Shown here piece by piece: positions 17,410 through 25,965 of a stretch of 64,000 bases of DNA (the first letter of the stretch is position 1; the number at the start of each line of letters is the position of its first letter). The position numbers were made by a program, and so were the translations under genes. Source of the stretch: Saprospiraceae bacterium UBA6168 (GTDB taxonomy: Bacteria > Bacteroidota > Bacteroidia > Chitinophagales > Saprospiraceae); NCBI GenBank assembly GCA_002435785.1, contig DIUC01000087.1:4223-68222 (forward strand), written 5' to 3'. The notes under the pieces were generated by a model. The model was not told the DNA's origin, made no database searches, and saw only the letters and a program-made list of their open reading frames with translations.

Positions 17410-17482
17410 AAGTTCTTGCAAGTTGCAAACTTGCAAGGACTTCCTTTCTTAAATACTACTGAAATCAGAGTTGCAACAACTG
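17410..17482. repeat. Dispersed intergenic element, short form, copy B
   Basis: A single CTTGCAAGTTGCAAACTTGC hairpin is joined directly to the tail (GGACTTCCTTTCTTAAATAC ... TTGCAACAACTGG). The core present in copies A, C and E is absent, as expected if the two hairpins recombined and deleted it. Confidence 0.75.
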
Positions 17483-17542
17483 GTGTTGACCCAAACCTCA
17501 TGCCGAAGGTACGGAATACGAGGCATGACCCGCTTTCCTCCT

Positions 17543-17728
17543 CAAGTTCTTGCAAGTTTGCAACTTGCAAGGCTCGGCATTGGCAAATAGGCAGTCAATT
17601 CTTGGGCGCAAATTCAGGCATTGACGTAAAATAAAGCCTGCAAAGCCGTTCATGTGTAGCCTTACAAGTTGCAAACTTGCAAGAACTTCATTTCTTAAAT
17701 ACTACTGAAATCATACTTGCAACAACTG
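17543..17728. repeat. Dispersed intergenic element, long form, copy C
   Basis: This is a full copy: left hairpin CTTGCAAGTTTGCAACTTGC, core, right hairpin (one mismatch, CTTACAAG) and tail ending ACTTGCAACAACTGG. It differs from copies A and E at scattered positions, so the copies are not recent duplications. Confidence 0.8.
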
Positions 17729-17959
17729 GGTTTTCAAGTTGCAAACCGTCTGAAAGATTCCAAGTCACCCTTGCGTTAGACTTGAAAGAGCAGCGCCATT
17801 TTGGGAAGAAACATACTTGTGCCAACAGGATACTTGCCACAACTGGCAAAATCGCCTTGCTGACTGTCATTCCTCTAAGTCACACATCAAATTGGCACTT
17901 ATATTGCAATAAGTTTAACTTTGTAAAAATGTCAAATTTTCACTATAAAAATTGCAAAC

Positions 17960-18397
17960 ATGGAGCTACAAAATATGGTCATTGACTTTAAAACGTGCCC
18001 ACACAAGGTTACCGAAGTAAAGTTGCATTATGGCAATTGGGATGCTTCGGAGCAGGATAGAATATTCAAAATGTCCTTTGGGTTCAACCTACCCAAGGTC
18101 GAGCAGACCTTTCTTGTTCAAATACCATTTGCTTCCTGTCTCGACATTTTAAAAAATAACAACAATGGCCCCATGGCAAGTTATATTGAAAAAGTGCTTG
18201 ATAGCATTGACGAAGATGTTGAGATGCGGGAAATTGAAATGATTAATGTTCTCAATGAAGAAGACTTCAAATTTGACGACTTAGTGGAAGGTATTTTGTT
18301 CAGCATAAATATAGAAATGGAGAATATACCTGTAGAAGATAGCGTCGTTCACCCTGAATGTTTTGAGAAGCCCGTTGGCGAAAGTCTTCCCAAATAG
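17960..18397 (+). CDS. Hypothetical acidic protein
   Basis: The 145-aa protein is not recognised. The N-terminal half contains alternating charged and hydrophobic residues consistent with a small beta-rich domain (KVTEVKLHYGNWD, IFKMSFGFNLPKVEQTFLVQ). The C-terminal half is acidic and helical (IEKVLDSIDEDVEMREIEMI). There is no signal peptide or membrane segment. The A-rich leader and clean composition make it more convincing than the surrounding repeats. It sits alone inside the repeat-rich zone. Confidence 0.5.
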   Translation: MELQNMVIDFKTCPHKVTEVKLHYGNWDASEQDRIFKMSFGFNLPKVEQTFLVQIPFASCLDILKNNNNGPMASYIEKVLDSIDEDVEMREIEMINVLNEEDFKFDDLVEGILFSINIEMENIPVEDSVVHPECFEKPVGESLPK

Positions 18398-18524
18398 TAC
18401 GACCCCATCCCATGAGAAACCCCAGTTCCAGGAAGCGTCGAGTGAAGCGGCTTTCATGGCGGGCCTGCTTCACACATCTCCTGCTCCAGCGGTAGTTTCG
18501 CACGTAGGAAACGTGCTGATACAA

Positions 18525-18590
18525 GGTTCAAGTCTGGAGGCTCGAACCACCGTCTGCGGGGGGAAGAACCCTGCGCCAGCGGGTTCAAAA
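18525..18590. repeat. Palindromic intergenic repeat (GGTTCAAGTC family), copy 1
   Basis: GGTTCAAGTCTGGAGGCTCGAACC pairs imperfectly with itself and is followed by GGGGGGAAGAACCCTGCGCC. A related copy lies at about 21009-21062 (GGTTCAAGTCGGAGACTGTG and then GGGGAAGACCATGCGCCAGC). It resembles a tRNA T-arm only superficially. Confidence 0.55.
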
Positions 18591-18654
18591 CCCTCCCCGA
18601 CTTAAACCAGTGCCAACGGGGCTGCTGGAATTATGCCTCCGGCAAATGCCCCTT

Positions 18655-18729
18655 TAAGTCCTTGCAAGTTTGCAATTTGCAAGAACTTCATTTCTTAAAT
18701 AGTACTTAAATCATAGTTGCAACATCTGG
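18655..18729. repeat. Dispersed intergenic element, short form, copy D
   Basis: One CTTGCAAGTTTGCAATTTGC hairpin is joined directly to the tail (AAGAACTTCATTTCTTAAAT ... CATAGTTGCAAC). No core. It lies downstream of the 449-aa hypothetical gene. Confidence 0.7.
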
Positions 18730-18820
18730 TATCCGGCCTTGTGATTTCAATGGCCGTGGGCTTGAAGTTCAGTGCAGGCCAGCGACTAATATGGTCACAA
18801 AGAGGGTTTCCGAATTGGCA

Positions 18821-20170
18821 CTAAGCGGCCATTTTCTCGCTTTGCGAAATCAATCCCCATACTTTATCCATTACTTCAAATACCAGTAGGTGCGCCGATC
18901 GCCTCAAGGATTTTTTCATCCAAGGCTTAGCAGATTTTATCATATCGGGGAAATATTGGCTAATCATGTTATATGCCAAGTCCTCCAATCGGTCAATCAG
19001 CAAATTGACTTTTCTGGCACGCTCCAAACCTGGGCCATAGTGGCTCCTGTTCTTCACATCTTCATCATGGCTATTCTCATATTGATTTCGTGATTGCACT
19101 GTTTTTTCAAAACTCAAGAACAGCGCAGCATCCACGCATTCATTGACATACGACGCAAGCATTGGGGTCAAATCAAATTGTTCAGCTTGCAAGGCTTCCA
19201 CGATTTCCTTTTCTTTCGGACGAACCGCAACGATGCTTTCCCTTAATGCTTCAATCTTATAATAACTTTCTGGAAAATAAAGGGCTGCCTGTTGCACCAA
19301 ATACTTGAAGTAGGCGTTATGATAGAACACTCCTTCCTTACAAGTTGCCTTGTACCAAATTTTCACCTTATTGTCGGCTTCATGCTCCCATTGGTTAACT
19401 ATCTCCACAATTTCCACCGTGATAGGTGAGGGATTCACAGGACCTTTGCCACTTCTTTGCCGAAAATCCAAGATTTCCTTTTGAATGCCTTCCAAACTCT
19501 GTTCAAATTCAGCCTGGAAGGGACCTTCCGGAAACTTAAAGCCTGAATCTAAATACTCGTCATATTCGGCGGCTTCGTCCGTCAGGAAATATTCAGCTAC
19601 CTTCGAAGTTTTTTCAATGAACTCAGCCACCTCCTTCTGGTGCAGGTCTTCCATGGCCGGGAAGGTCTTCCATACTTCCAATTGAAAAGCCTGCGCGATG
19701 GCAATGGCGCTTGAGGTCTCAATGGTAGGGCCAACCATGAAATTAAAAAGCAATTTTTCAAATTGAGCCAACTCGCTATCTGGGTATAGGATGGCGTCCA
19801 ATCGCATGGATTCAGGGTCCCTGCCTTCATGGCGGAGGTGCTCCCACCAAGGCTTATTTTCCAAATAAATGAGCATGAGGCGCTCAACCTCGAAACCCTC
19901 ATCCTCCATAGCCTGAATCAACATGAAATCGGCCCGACCACCATTGGCAACATACCAGTGCAATTGTTCAATATACCTTGCCTCCGCCGGTGCATGTTCC
20001 TGGCATGCTTTCACGAGCTCACTAAGCATGACAGCAGCCACCAGTTCCTTGTCCTTTGTCTTCACCCGGATATGGAAATAAGGCGTGCTCAAGTTTTCCT
20101 CCATACTCCTTGGAGGGTTCACCAGCTCATAATCTTCTAAGCAAAAAATGGGTTGTGTGGTCGGATTCAT
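18821..20170 (-). CDS. Hypothetical protein, 449 aa
   Basis: Not recognised. The protein is soluble, mostly helical, acidic and rich in aromatic residues. It has no signal peptide, membrane segment or obvious catalytic motif. The N-terminus (FCLEDYELVNPPR) and the long helical C-terminal part (ERARKVNLLIDRLEDLAYNM) suggest two domains. The ATG at 20170 is supported by a TAAATTTG -7-like box at 20212-20219 on the same strand. It is flanked on both sides by dispersed repeats, so it may be an accessory gene. Confidence 0.65.
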   Translation of the reverse strand: MNPTTQPIFCLEDYELVNPPRSMEENLSTPYFHIRVKTKDKELVAAVMLSELVKACQEHAPAEARYIEQLHWYVANGGRADFMLIQAMEDEGFEVERLMLIYLENKPWWEHLRHEGRDPESMRLDAILYPDSELAQFEKLLFNFMVGPTIETSSAIAIAQAFQLEVWKTFPAMEDLHQKEVAEFIEKTSKVAEYFLTDEAAEYDEYLDSGFKFPEGPFQAEFEQSLEGIQKEILDFRQRSGKGPVNPSPITVEIVEIVNQWEHEADNKVKIWYKATCKEGVFYHNAYFKYLVQQAALYFPESYYKIEALRESIVAVRPKEKEIVEALQAEQFDLTPMLASYVNECVDAALFLSFEKTVQSRNQYENSHDEDVKNRSHYGPGLERARKVNLLIDRLEDLAYNMISQYFPDMIKSAKPWMKKSLRRSAHLLVFEVMDKVWGLISQSEKMAA

Positions 20171-20367
20171 TTTTCGTTTCTATTAAAAGTTTTGGACAAA
20201 ATAGTCGTGACAAATTTAACGGAAAACATTGGATTTTGATATAGTTGGTATGAAATAAAAATCAAAGATGAGGAGGTGGAAAGGCAAACCGCAACGTCAA
20301 GCGTGCTCTCCCGTTGTTGCTTCTTTCAAAGTTTCGCTCATGTCATTTACCCCTGACCCCCTAAGTA

Positions 20368-20684
20368 GTTTGTCAAGTTAATAATGTCGGGGAGGTTACC
20401 ACAACGTCGGGGAGGTTTAAAACCCTGTCCATTACCCACAGAATAAAGGTGCGGCGCACCGGAATATTTGTAGCTTTGACATGAACCCCATTTTTGAGGT
20501 GCAGCGCACCGGAATATGTATCCGAATATGGTCGGTGCGCTGCACCTCTAAATTGTTTCGGTTGTTACCTACAAATATCACCGGTGCTACGCACCTGATT
20601 GTCAACGAGTTAATCTACGGGTAATCAACAGGGTTTAAAACCTCCCCGACGTTAATTTTAACCGTCAGCATTAATTTGACAAAC
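20368..20684. repeat. Nested inverted repeat of about 317 bp
   Basis: Three pairs of arms are nested. The outer pair runs from GTTTGTCAAGTTAAT and AACGTCGGGGAGGTTT (20368-20440) to its imperfect complement at 20614-20684. A middle pair is at 20447-20475 (GGTGCGGCGCACCGG-AATATTTGTAG) and 20569-20597. The inner pair GAGGTGCAGCGCACCG (20496-20511) and CGGTGCGCTGCACCTC (20533-20548) is perfect. The whole segment could fold into one long imperfect hairpin. No gene is seen inside. Confidence 0.75.
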
Positions 20685-20685
20685 C

Positions 20686-21062
20686 CCTTGGGGTAAAACA
20701 AGCAAGGGTGCGAAATCTTGAAATACACCCGATTCAACCCCGCTGGGGTTATACCCGCTATGACTTCAACCTCGGATTTACTAGCGTGAATCCGGGGGAA
20801 AAGTATAGTTCCCAGCAACCCCGGAGGGGTGCCCGAATATGGCACATAGTTCATCGCAAGGTAGGTGTTCAGGTCTGATATGAGCCAGCCTTTTTGGAAG
20901 CGAAAACCACGCTGGAACAAGTCTCCGACTTGTTCCCAATATCATTTCGTCTCCGACGAAAGCAAGCCGATTAACCTACTTATTCCTGTCAGAGACAGAC
21001 TGATATTTGGTTCAAGTCGGAGACTGTGAACCAGCATGTGGGGAAGACCATGCGCCAGCGGA
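20686..21062. repeat. Cluster of short palindromic intergenic repeats
   Basis: This stretch holds several self-complementary motifs. They include CCCCTTGGGG, AACCCCGCTGGGGTT, AACCCCGGAGGGGTGCCCGA, GGAACAAGTCTCCGACTTGTTCC-type hairpins and a second GGTTCAAGTC-family copy near its end. No plausible gene is seen between 20171 and 21201. Confidence 0.55.
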
Positions 21063-21201
21063 ATCTAATCACGTTCCATAGAATATGTACCCAATCGCCC
21101 CGTCAGAGCAATAAATTTGCTTTATGAAAACCCGAACAACATCCCAACAAAACCCGAACAAAACCAACGAAAAGCCGTAAAATAGCATAAAAGCCAGCGA
21201 T

Positions 21202-21618
21202 ATGCAACACCAAATCCGGTCAAAGACGAATTTCGTGCTCCAAGCCATTTCCAAACACGAGGCTGACATAAGCAAAACGGAGTCCAGTGTGATTTCCACG
21301 AATGACATCGTGGCTACGGTTGGGTTCCGCTACGAGGGCACTAAGGAAGTCAAATGGGTTGTAAGGAGGTCGCTTGTTTTCGGGAGGGAATGGGAGGTTA
21401 GGGTGCCAAAAAAGAAGTTTAGCCATGGCAATTTGAGGTACGCCATCCGTGACGAAATCCAGTGTGATTGGTGGCTCAAGAACTGGGCGAATAACAGAAT
21501 CGAGTTCGAAAAAGCGGAGCGAGAGGAGGCCAGATGCCACCGAGAGCAACGGGGATTGGAAGGGTGTGCTCAAGTTCTTGCAAGTTTGCAACTTGCAAGC
21601 CTCGGCATTGGAAAATAG
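21202..21618 (+). CDS. Hypothetical protein whose 3' end is supplied by a repeat element
   Basis: The 138-aa protein is not recognised. It has the composition of a real small basic protein (IVATVGFRYEGTKEVKWVVR, FSHGNLRYAIRDEIQCDWWL). The last 14 codons (from about 21574) and the TAG stop come from the start of repeat copy E, giving the C-terminal VLASLQLASLGIGK. The original C-terminus has therefore probably been replaced. It converges with the Res-type helicase gene. Confidence 0.45.
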   Translation: MQHQIRSKTNFVLQAISKHEADISKTESSVISTNDIVATVGFRYEGTKEVKWVVRRSLVFGREWEVRVPKKKFSHGNLRYAIRDEIQCDWWLKNWANNRIEFEKAEREEARCHREQRGLEGCAQVLASLQLASLGIGK

Positions 21619-21755
21619 GCAGTCAATTCTTGGTCGCAAATTCAGGCTTTGACCTAAAAAAAGCCTGCAAAGCCGTTCATGCGTAGCCTTGCAAGTTGCA
21701 AACTTGCAAGGACTTCATTTCTTGAATACTACTGAAATCATGCTTGAACCAACTG
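21571..21755. repeat. Dispersed intergenic element, long form, copy E
   Basis: This is the best-preserved long copy: hairpin CTTGCAAGTTTGCAACTTGC, core, hairpin CTTGCAAGTTGCAAACTTGC, tail ending CTTGAACCAACTGG. It overlaps the 3' end of the 138-aa gene and stops 20 nt before the end of the defence operon. Its two near-palindromic hairpins could serve as a terminator for both. Confidence 0.8.
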
Positions 21756-21774
21756 GAGTGCAACTAATCATGAC

Positions 21775-24700
21775 TCACCCCACCATCTTCCCCATCACCA
21801 TCCCCACATAAACATTCCCTTGTTCCCCTTGCTTCTGAAAATACACATTATGCCGATTGAAATACTCCATCGTTTCCGTCGGTGCCCAGAACCGGACATC
21901 TTGGAAAGAGGTGTTTGACAAAATGAACGAATGCAACGAAATCAAAGGGTCGTTCAACTGAGGCTCTATCTTCTCCTTTACCGTCTTATGGAAGCGGATT
22001 TTTGGACTGTCAAAGCCTTGAATTCTACCGAGGCCCTTGGGGTCAATAAAGGCGATGTACTGCTTCTCGCCTTCAACTAACCAAAGGATGAAATCAGGGT
22101 AAAAGTTTTGGGTTTCAAAATAGCCGATGCCCTTGCGGCTGGTATTCCGCAAAAGGAAGAGTTTTCGCTCTTTGAAAAACTCAGGACTGGCTTCATAGAA
22201 ACGTTGAAGGTCGTCCACGAACTGCTTCTCGCCGGGATTCAGTGCAACGGGTTGTATTTTAATAATACCGCCGAGATACTTCTTTTCATCCAAATAAAGT
22301 AATGGCTTATACAGATGGTGCAAAAACTCAAAAGCTGTAAAATGCTCGCCTAATCGCACTTCCTGCTCCATTGTTTTATTGCGAATGTCTTCCACGAGTT
22401 TGTTCAGGTTCTGAATAATTTGCGTTTGAAAATGGTCAACCTGCACATTATACTCACTGATGAAATTCGGGTCGTCAGGTCTCAGCGTCCGCACTTCCAA
22501 GAATTCGCCGAGGTACTGCTGTTTATGAAAATTATAAAACCTTGAAGTATAGCTCTTTAATAGCGCAATGGTAATCTCTTGCCAAGTCCTCGTCTGGCGG
22601 TAGGACTTTAACCGCAATTCCTCCGCTGGTATGCTCAATTCATACCACCTATCGTCTGTCATGATTTCCTGCAAGGATTCCCTACTGATGGAGAGGTTGT
22701 ACCAAGTGCGCTCGTACTTGAATTTTTGCATCTCAAACCAAACCTGTTCCCAATTTATAAATGCAAGGTTGCGGTGTGCCAACTTATGGGTTTCCAATGC
22801 TATGGCCCCGGTGTTGTTTTTCAATTTACTGTCCAATACCTGCACTTTGGGATACCAGTCCAGCCGGACGGGCGGCAATTCATGGTTATGCTCCAAGCGA
22901 AGCGCCAATTCCCTCGTCTTCTTTGTGTCTTTGTCCTTTTTGAAATCAATGCCCTCCTTCACCCGTACTACTTTCAGCTTATTCTCTTCTAAGTTCACAG
23001 TCGGCATGACGGGAATGGTAAATGGCACGAATTTCCCATCGTTGGCTGGCAATCCCTCGTCTTCCAGCAATTGCTTGAACTGCTGCATATAGTCTGCCCG
23101 GATGCCGAAGATGTTCAGCGTCTCCAAGGCGGGGATGAATTTCGGGATAGCCTCGTTCGGCTTTTGGTGATCATCCAAGGCCCAGCTTCGCTTGAGACTC
23201 ATGCCAAAGCCCTTCAAACGGACGCCCCGCCCAAACAACTGGATGATTTGAGAACCTTCTCCCCGACCGATATTCATCAGGCCCATCGTGCTAACCCGCC
23301 AACTGCTCCAACCTTCCGTGAATTTCTTGGAACCAATTAGCAGGTTAATGCTGGATGTTTTGCTGTTGATGCCTTGAAACAATGAACTGGAAAAATCCTT
23401 ATCCATCCCTTCTATACCGTGGTCCATGCAAAGCTTGTGCAGCTTGGCATCGTCTCCGACATTGACCACACCAAAATAATCCTCAGTATCACCAAGGCGA
23501 ATGCCCAACTCGCCAGTGGCCCCTTTCAAGTTGTCCAGATAGACATTCGCACCGGGATTGGCCACGTTGAATACCGTTTTCAGCACATCGAGGTACAGCT
23601 CGTCGCTGCTCCAATGTTTGCCGTTGATATAGGTGAAGGAATTGGAAAAAATCGAAACATTATCCTTGTCCAATAGACCATCCCGACTGCTCAGGATTTG
23701 CTGCAAATGGTCTTTGCTCGTAGTGGCGTCCTTGATGAACTCCGAAAAGAACTTGAGGATGGTGATGACATCCGAGGCATCCTTGCTGCTCAGGCTTTTG
23801 GTTACGCTGCCACCGACGAAAATCCAAAGCGGTTTTTCCAGCTTGAAATGGTCGGCCATGCGGGGATTGTCCCGATAAATCAACTGCTGCTGGTAAAACG
23901 ACAACAGGCCGCCTGTGAGGTATTTCCGAACGAATTCCTCATTATCATCGTCTTTGATGTTCAGGATATGAAAATCCTTGCCGTAGCCATCTGTGTGGAA
24001 ATAGCGGTAGGAATAATCAAACAAAATGGATTTGCCGTACTCGTCCATCAGCGCATTTTTCCCAATAGTGGCTGCACTCACCGCTTGCCCGAATGTGGCC
24101 GAATACTCAAACGCAAAGCCTACCTGACTGAGCGCATCCCGGCGGGTCTTCCACGCTTCGCCGGAAACGCCCCGGTGCCCTTCGTCTATCAGCACCAGGT
24201 TGTTGCCTTCAAAAAACTCCACGGCCACCGTCTTGTCGCCGCTTTCTTCTGCCAGTTTGCTGATTTCAATCACCTCCACATATTGCCCTGCATACATGGG
24301 ACTGGAAGAACGCTTGCTGAATACTTCTGCTGGAATACCGCTCTCTTTGAATTCTTTCAAATGCTGCTCCGTCAGGCCCTCGTTGGGCGTCACCAGCAGC
24401 ACTTTGCTGATGTCTTTCACCACGCCGTGCTTCTTGGCGTAATGCTGGAACTGCCGGATATTGACGTGCATGAGCAGCGTCTTGCCCGAACCTGTTGCCT
24501 GCCAAAAGGCTATCTTGTTCAATTCCTCCAAACGGAAATGCGGGGCCACGAAATCCTTATTTGGCACCTCCATATTGAAGGGGTCGTTGAACTTGTCCAC
24601 GAACTCGTTCAGTTCAAATAGCAGTGCTTCCTTGTCCCGAAAGTATTTGTCGAGGTAAATCTCCGTGAACAACAAACCCAGATACTGGAAATACTTCCAG

Positions 24701-24981
24701 CGGATGGGCGCAATCCGGTGCTCGCTGATGGCCAACGTATGACTCACGATGTTCTGGTCGTACTCGAACAGCAACTGCTTGGGCAGCCGCTCGTTGCTGT
24801 AGAGGCGGACCACCAGTTCATGGTGCAACTTGGACACTCTGTTTTCGTCAAAGCCTTCAAAGCCGCTATCTTTCAGGTGCTCCGCCAATGCCTCAAACTT
24901 TGTGACACCGAACTGGTGCAGCAGGAAGCGGTGGAGGATGAGGGCATCGCTGAGGGTGAGGTTTTTCTTTTGTTTGGCCAT
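21775..24981 (-). CDS. Res-type DEAD/DEAH helicase with C-terminal PD-(D/E)XK-like nuclease
   Basis: The 1068-aa protein resembles the Res subunits of type III restriction systems. Walker A ATGSGKT is at residues 162-168. VLIDEGHRG (motif II), SATFGQ (motif III) and QLFGRGVRLKG (motif VI) follow, so this is an SF2 ATPase. Near the C-terminus, YPDFILWLVEGEKQYIAFID-PKG fits a PD-(D/E)XK nuclease core (PD...DxK). Res normally cleaves DNA after ATP-driven communication with Mod; here mod lies four genes upstream in the same operon. The start follows the 320-aa gene by only 3 nt, implying coupled translation. It is the last gene of the nine-gene operon. Confidence 0.85.
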   Translation of the reverse strand: MAKQKKNLTLSDALILHRFLLHQFGVTKFEALAEHLKDSGFEGFDENRVSKLHHELVVRLYSNERLPKQLLFEYDQNIVSHTLAISEHRIAPIRWKYFQYLGLLFTEIYLDKYFRDKEALLFELNEFVDKFNDPFNMEVPNKDFVAPHFRLEELNKIAFWQATGSGKTLLMHVNIRQFQHYAKKHGVVKDISKVLLVTPNEGLTEQHLKEFKESGIPAEVFSKRSSSPMYAGQYVEVIEISKLAEESGDKTVAVEFFEGNNLVLIDEGHRGVSGEAWKTRRDALSQVGFAFEYSATFGQAVSAATIGKNALMDEYGKSILFDYSYRYFHTDGYGKDFHILNIKDDDNEEFVRKYLTGGLLSFYQQQLIYRDNPRMADHFKLEKPLWIFVGGSVTKSLSSKDASDVITILKFFSEFIKDATTSKDHLQQILSSRDGLLDKDNVSIFSNSFTYINGKHWSSDELYLDVLKTVFNVANPGANVYLDNLKGATGELGIRLGDTEDYFGVVNVGDDAKLHKLCMDHGIEGMDKDFSSSLFQGINSKTSSINLLIGSKKFTEGWSSWRVSTMGLMNIGRGEGSQIIQLFGRGVRLKGFGMSLKRSWALDDHQKPNEAIPKFIPALETLNIFGIRADYMQQFKQLLEDEGLPANDGKFVPFTIPVMPTVNLEENKLKVVRVKEGIDFKKDKDTKKTRELALRLEHNHELPPVRLDWYPKVQVLDSKLKNNTGAIALETHKLAHRNLAFINWEQVWFEMQKFKYERTWYNLSISRESLQEIMTDDRWYELSIPAEELRLKSYRQTRTWQEITIALLKSYTSRFYNFHKQQYLGEFLEVRTLRPDDPNFISEYNVQVDHFQTQIIQNLNKLVEDIRNKTMEQEVRLGEHFTAFEFLHHLYKPLLYLDEKKYLGGIIKIQPVALNPGEKQFVDDLQRFYEASPEFFKERKLFLLRNTSRKGIGYFETQNFYPDFILWLVEGEKQYIAFIDPKGLGRIQGFDSPKIRFHKTVKEKIEPQLNDPLISLHSFILSNTSFQDVRFWAPTETMEYFNRHNVYFQKQGEQGNVYVGMVMGKMVG

Positions 24982-24984
24982 GCA

Positions 24985-25947
24985 CTAATTATCACTGGAT
25001 GTTGGAAGATGCTTTCCGATATAGCCTACATAAATTTGATGCGTTGCCTCATCAGCATAAAAATGAAACCTTAATCCTGCGGTTTTTATATGTGGTTCAA
25101 ATGTTTCTTTTTCTCCATTTGGAAGCCGAAACTTCCTCATATTTTTAAGCCTTGGATGTTGCATGGTACTATCGCTTTCATTACTGACATCAACGCCTTT
25201 TGCAGCCACACCTTCAACGGAAAAGCCACCTTCTTTCCACTCAGCAGCATAATCATTCAGGCGTTTCAATTTTTCAAAAACACGACTAATGCCAGCCAAA
25301 GTCTCCCCTTGTGTTAAGTTCTTCTCAGTTTCTCCACAAAAAATAAGATTTGGGAAATATGTTTCTCGTTTTTCCCATAAATCTTTCCTGTTTTCAGCCT
25401 CTTTCCTAATTCTTTCCTCAAACCAGATTTTGTGTTTATCAACGTGTTCTGGTAATGATGCATGAACAACATCTACATCAAACTCATTGATTTTCAAATC
25501 TTCATTAATTACTTTACAATGAACTTTGACAAATTCTTTGTAGTATCTTGAACTTTCTTCCCAAAAGCTAACAGCTAAAGTATCCATGAAATGTGCAGCG
25601 CCCAGTCCTTTGGCAATATCCCCATTAATTGAATACTCTGTGTTGCCCCAATCATTTACCTGCTTGTCATCGTCACCTTTTAACAATGGAGATTCAGTAA
25701 TGATACCTTTAAATAGAGAAACAACGTCCTTTTCTTTGCATTCTTCAACCCACTTACCAACGAAGTAATTATCTGAAATCTCGATGTAATAAACATTTTC
25801 ACCGATGCTTTCGTGCAATCGCAATGACTTCCAGCCTATTTCCCTTGCTCGACTGCATGTCTTGACAAATAGCTTCATCCGGTCATGCGCAATGGCAACG
25901 GCATCGAATTTTTCAACCGACAATTCATTAAACATATAATCCAACAT
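24985..25947 (-). CDS. Hypothetical 320-aa protein linked to the DUF3696 ATPase
   Basis: Not recognised. The protein has an alpha/beta N-terminal part (VEKFDAVAIAHDRMKLFVKT), a helical charged middle and a C-terminal part ending THQIYVGYIGKHLPTSSDN. No transmembrane segment is seen. It lies 18 nt after the ATPase gene and 3 nt before the Res-type gene, so it is probably co-translated and functionally tied to one of them. It could be a partner or effector of the ATPase. The composition is more AT-rich than the Res gene. Confidence 0.7.
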   Translation of the reverse strand: MLDYMFNELSVEKFDAVAIAHDRMKLFVKTCSRAREIGWKSLRLHESIGENVYYIEISDNYFVGKWVEECKEKDVVSLFKGIITESPLLKGDDDKQVNDWGNTEYSINGDIAKGLGAAHFMDTLAVSFWEESSRYYKEFVKVHCKVINEDLKINEFDVDVVHASLPEHVDKHKIWFEERIRKEAENRKDLWEKRETYFPNLIFCGETEKNLTQGETLAGISRVFEKLKRLNDYAAEWKEGGFSVEGVAAKGVDVSNESDSTMQHPRLKNMRKFRLPNGEKETFEPHIKTAGLRFHFYADEATHQIYVGYIGKHLPTSSDN

Positions 25948-25965
25948 ACCGATAATTTTTTAGGG

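Noticed and set aside
18525..18590. tRNA-like T-arm (GGTTCAAGTC)
   Set aside because: No acceptor stem, D-arm or anticodon arm fits; a second copy at 21009 shows it is a dispersed palindromic repeat.
20615..20920. 101-aa minus-strand frame
   Set aside because: Lies across the nested inverted repeat and other palindromes; not a credible gene.
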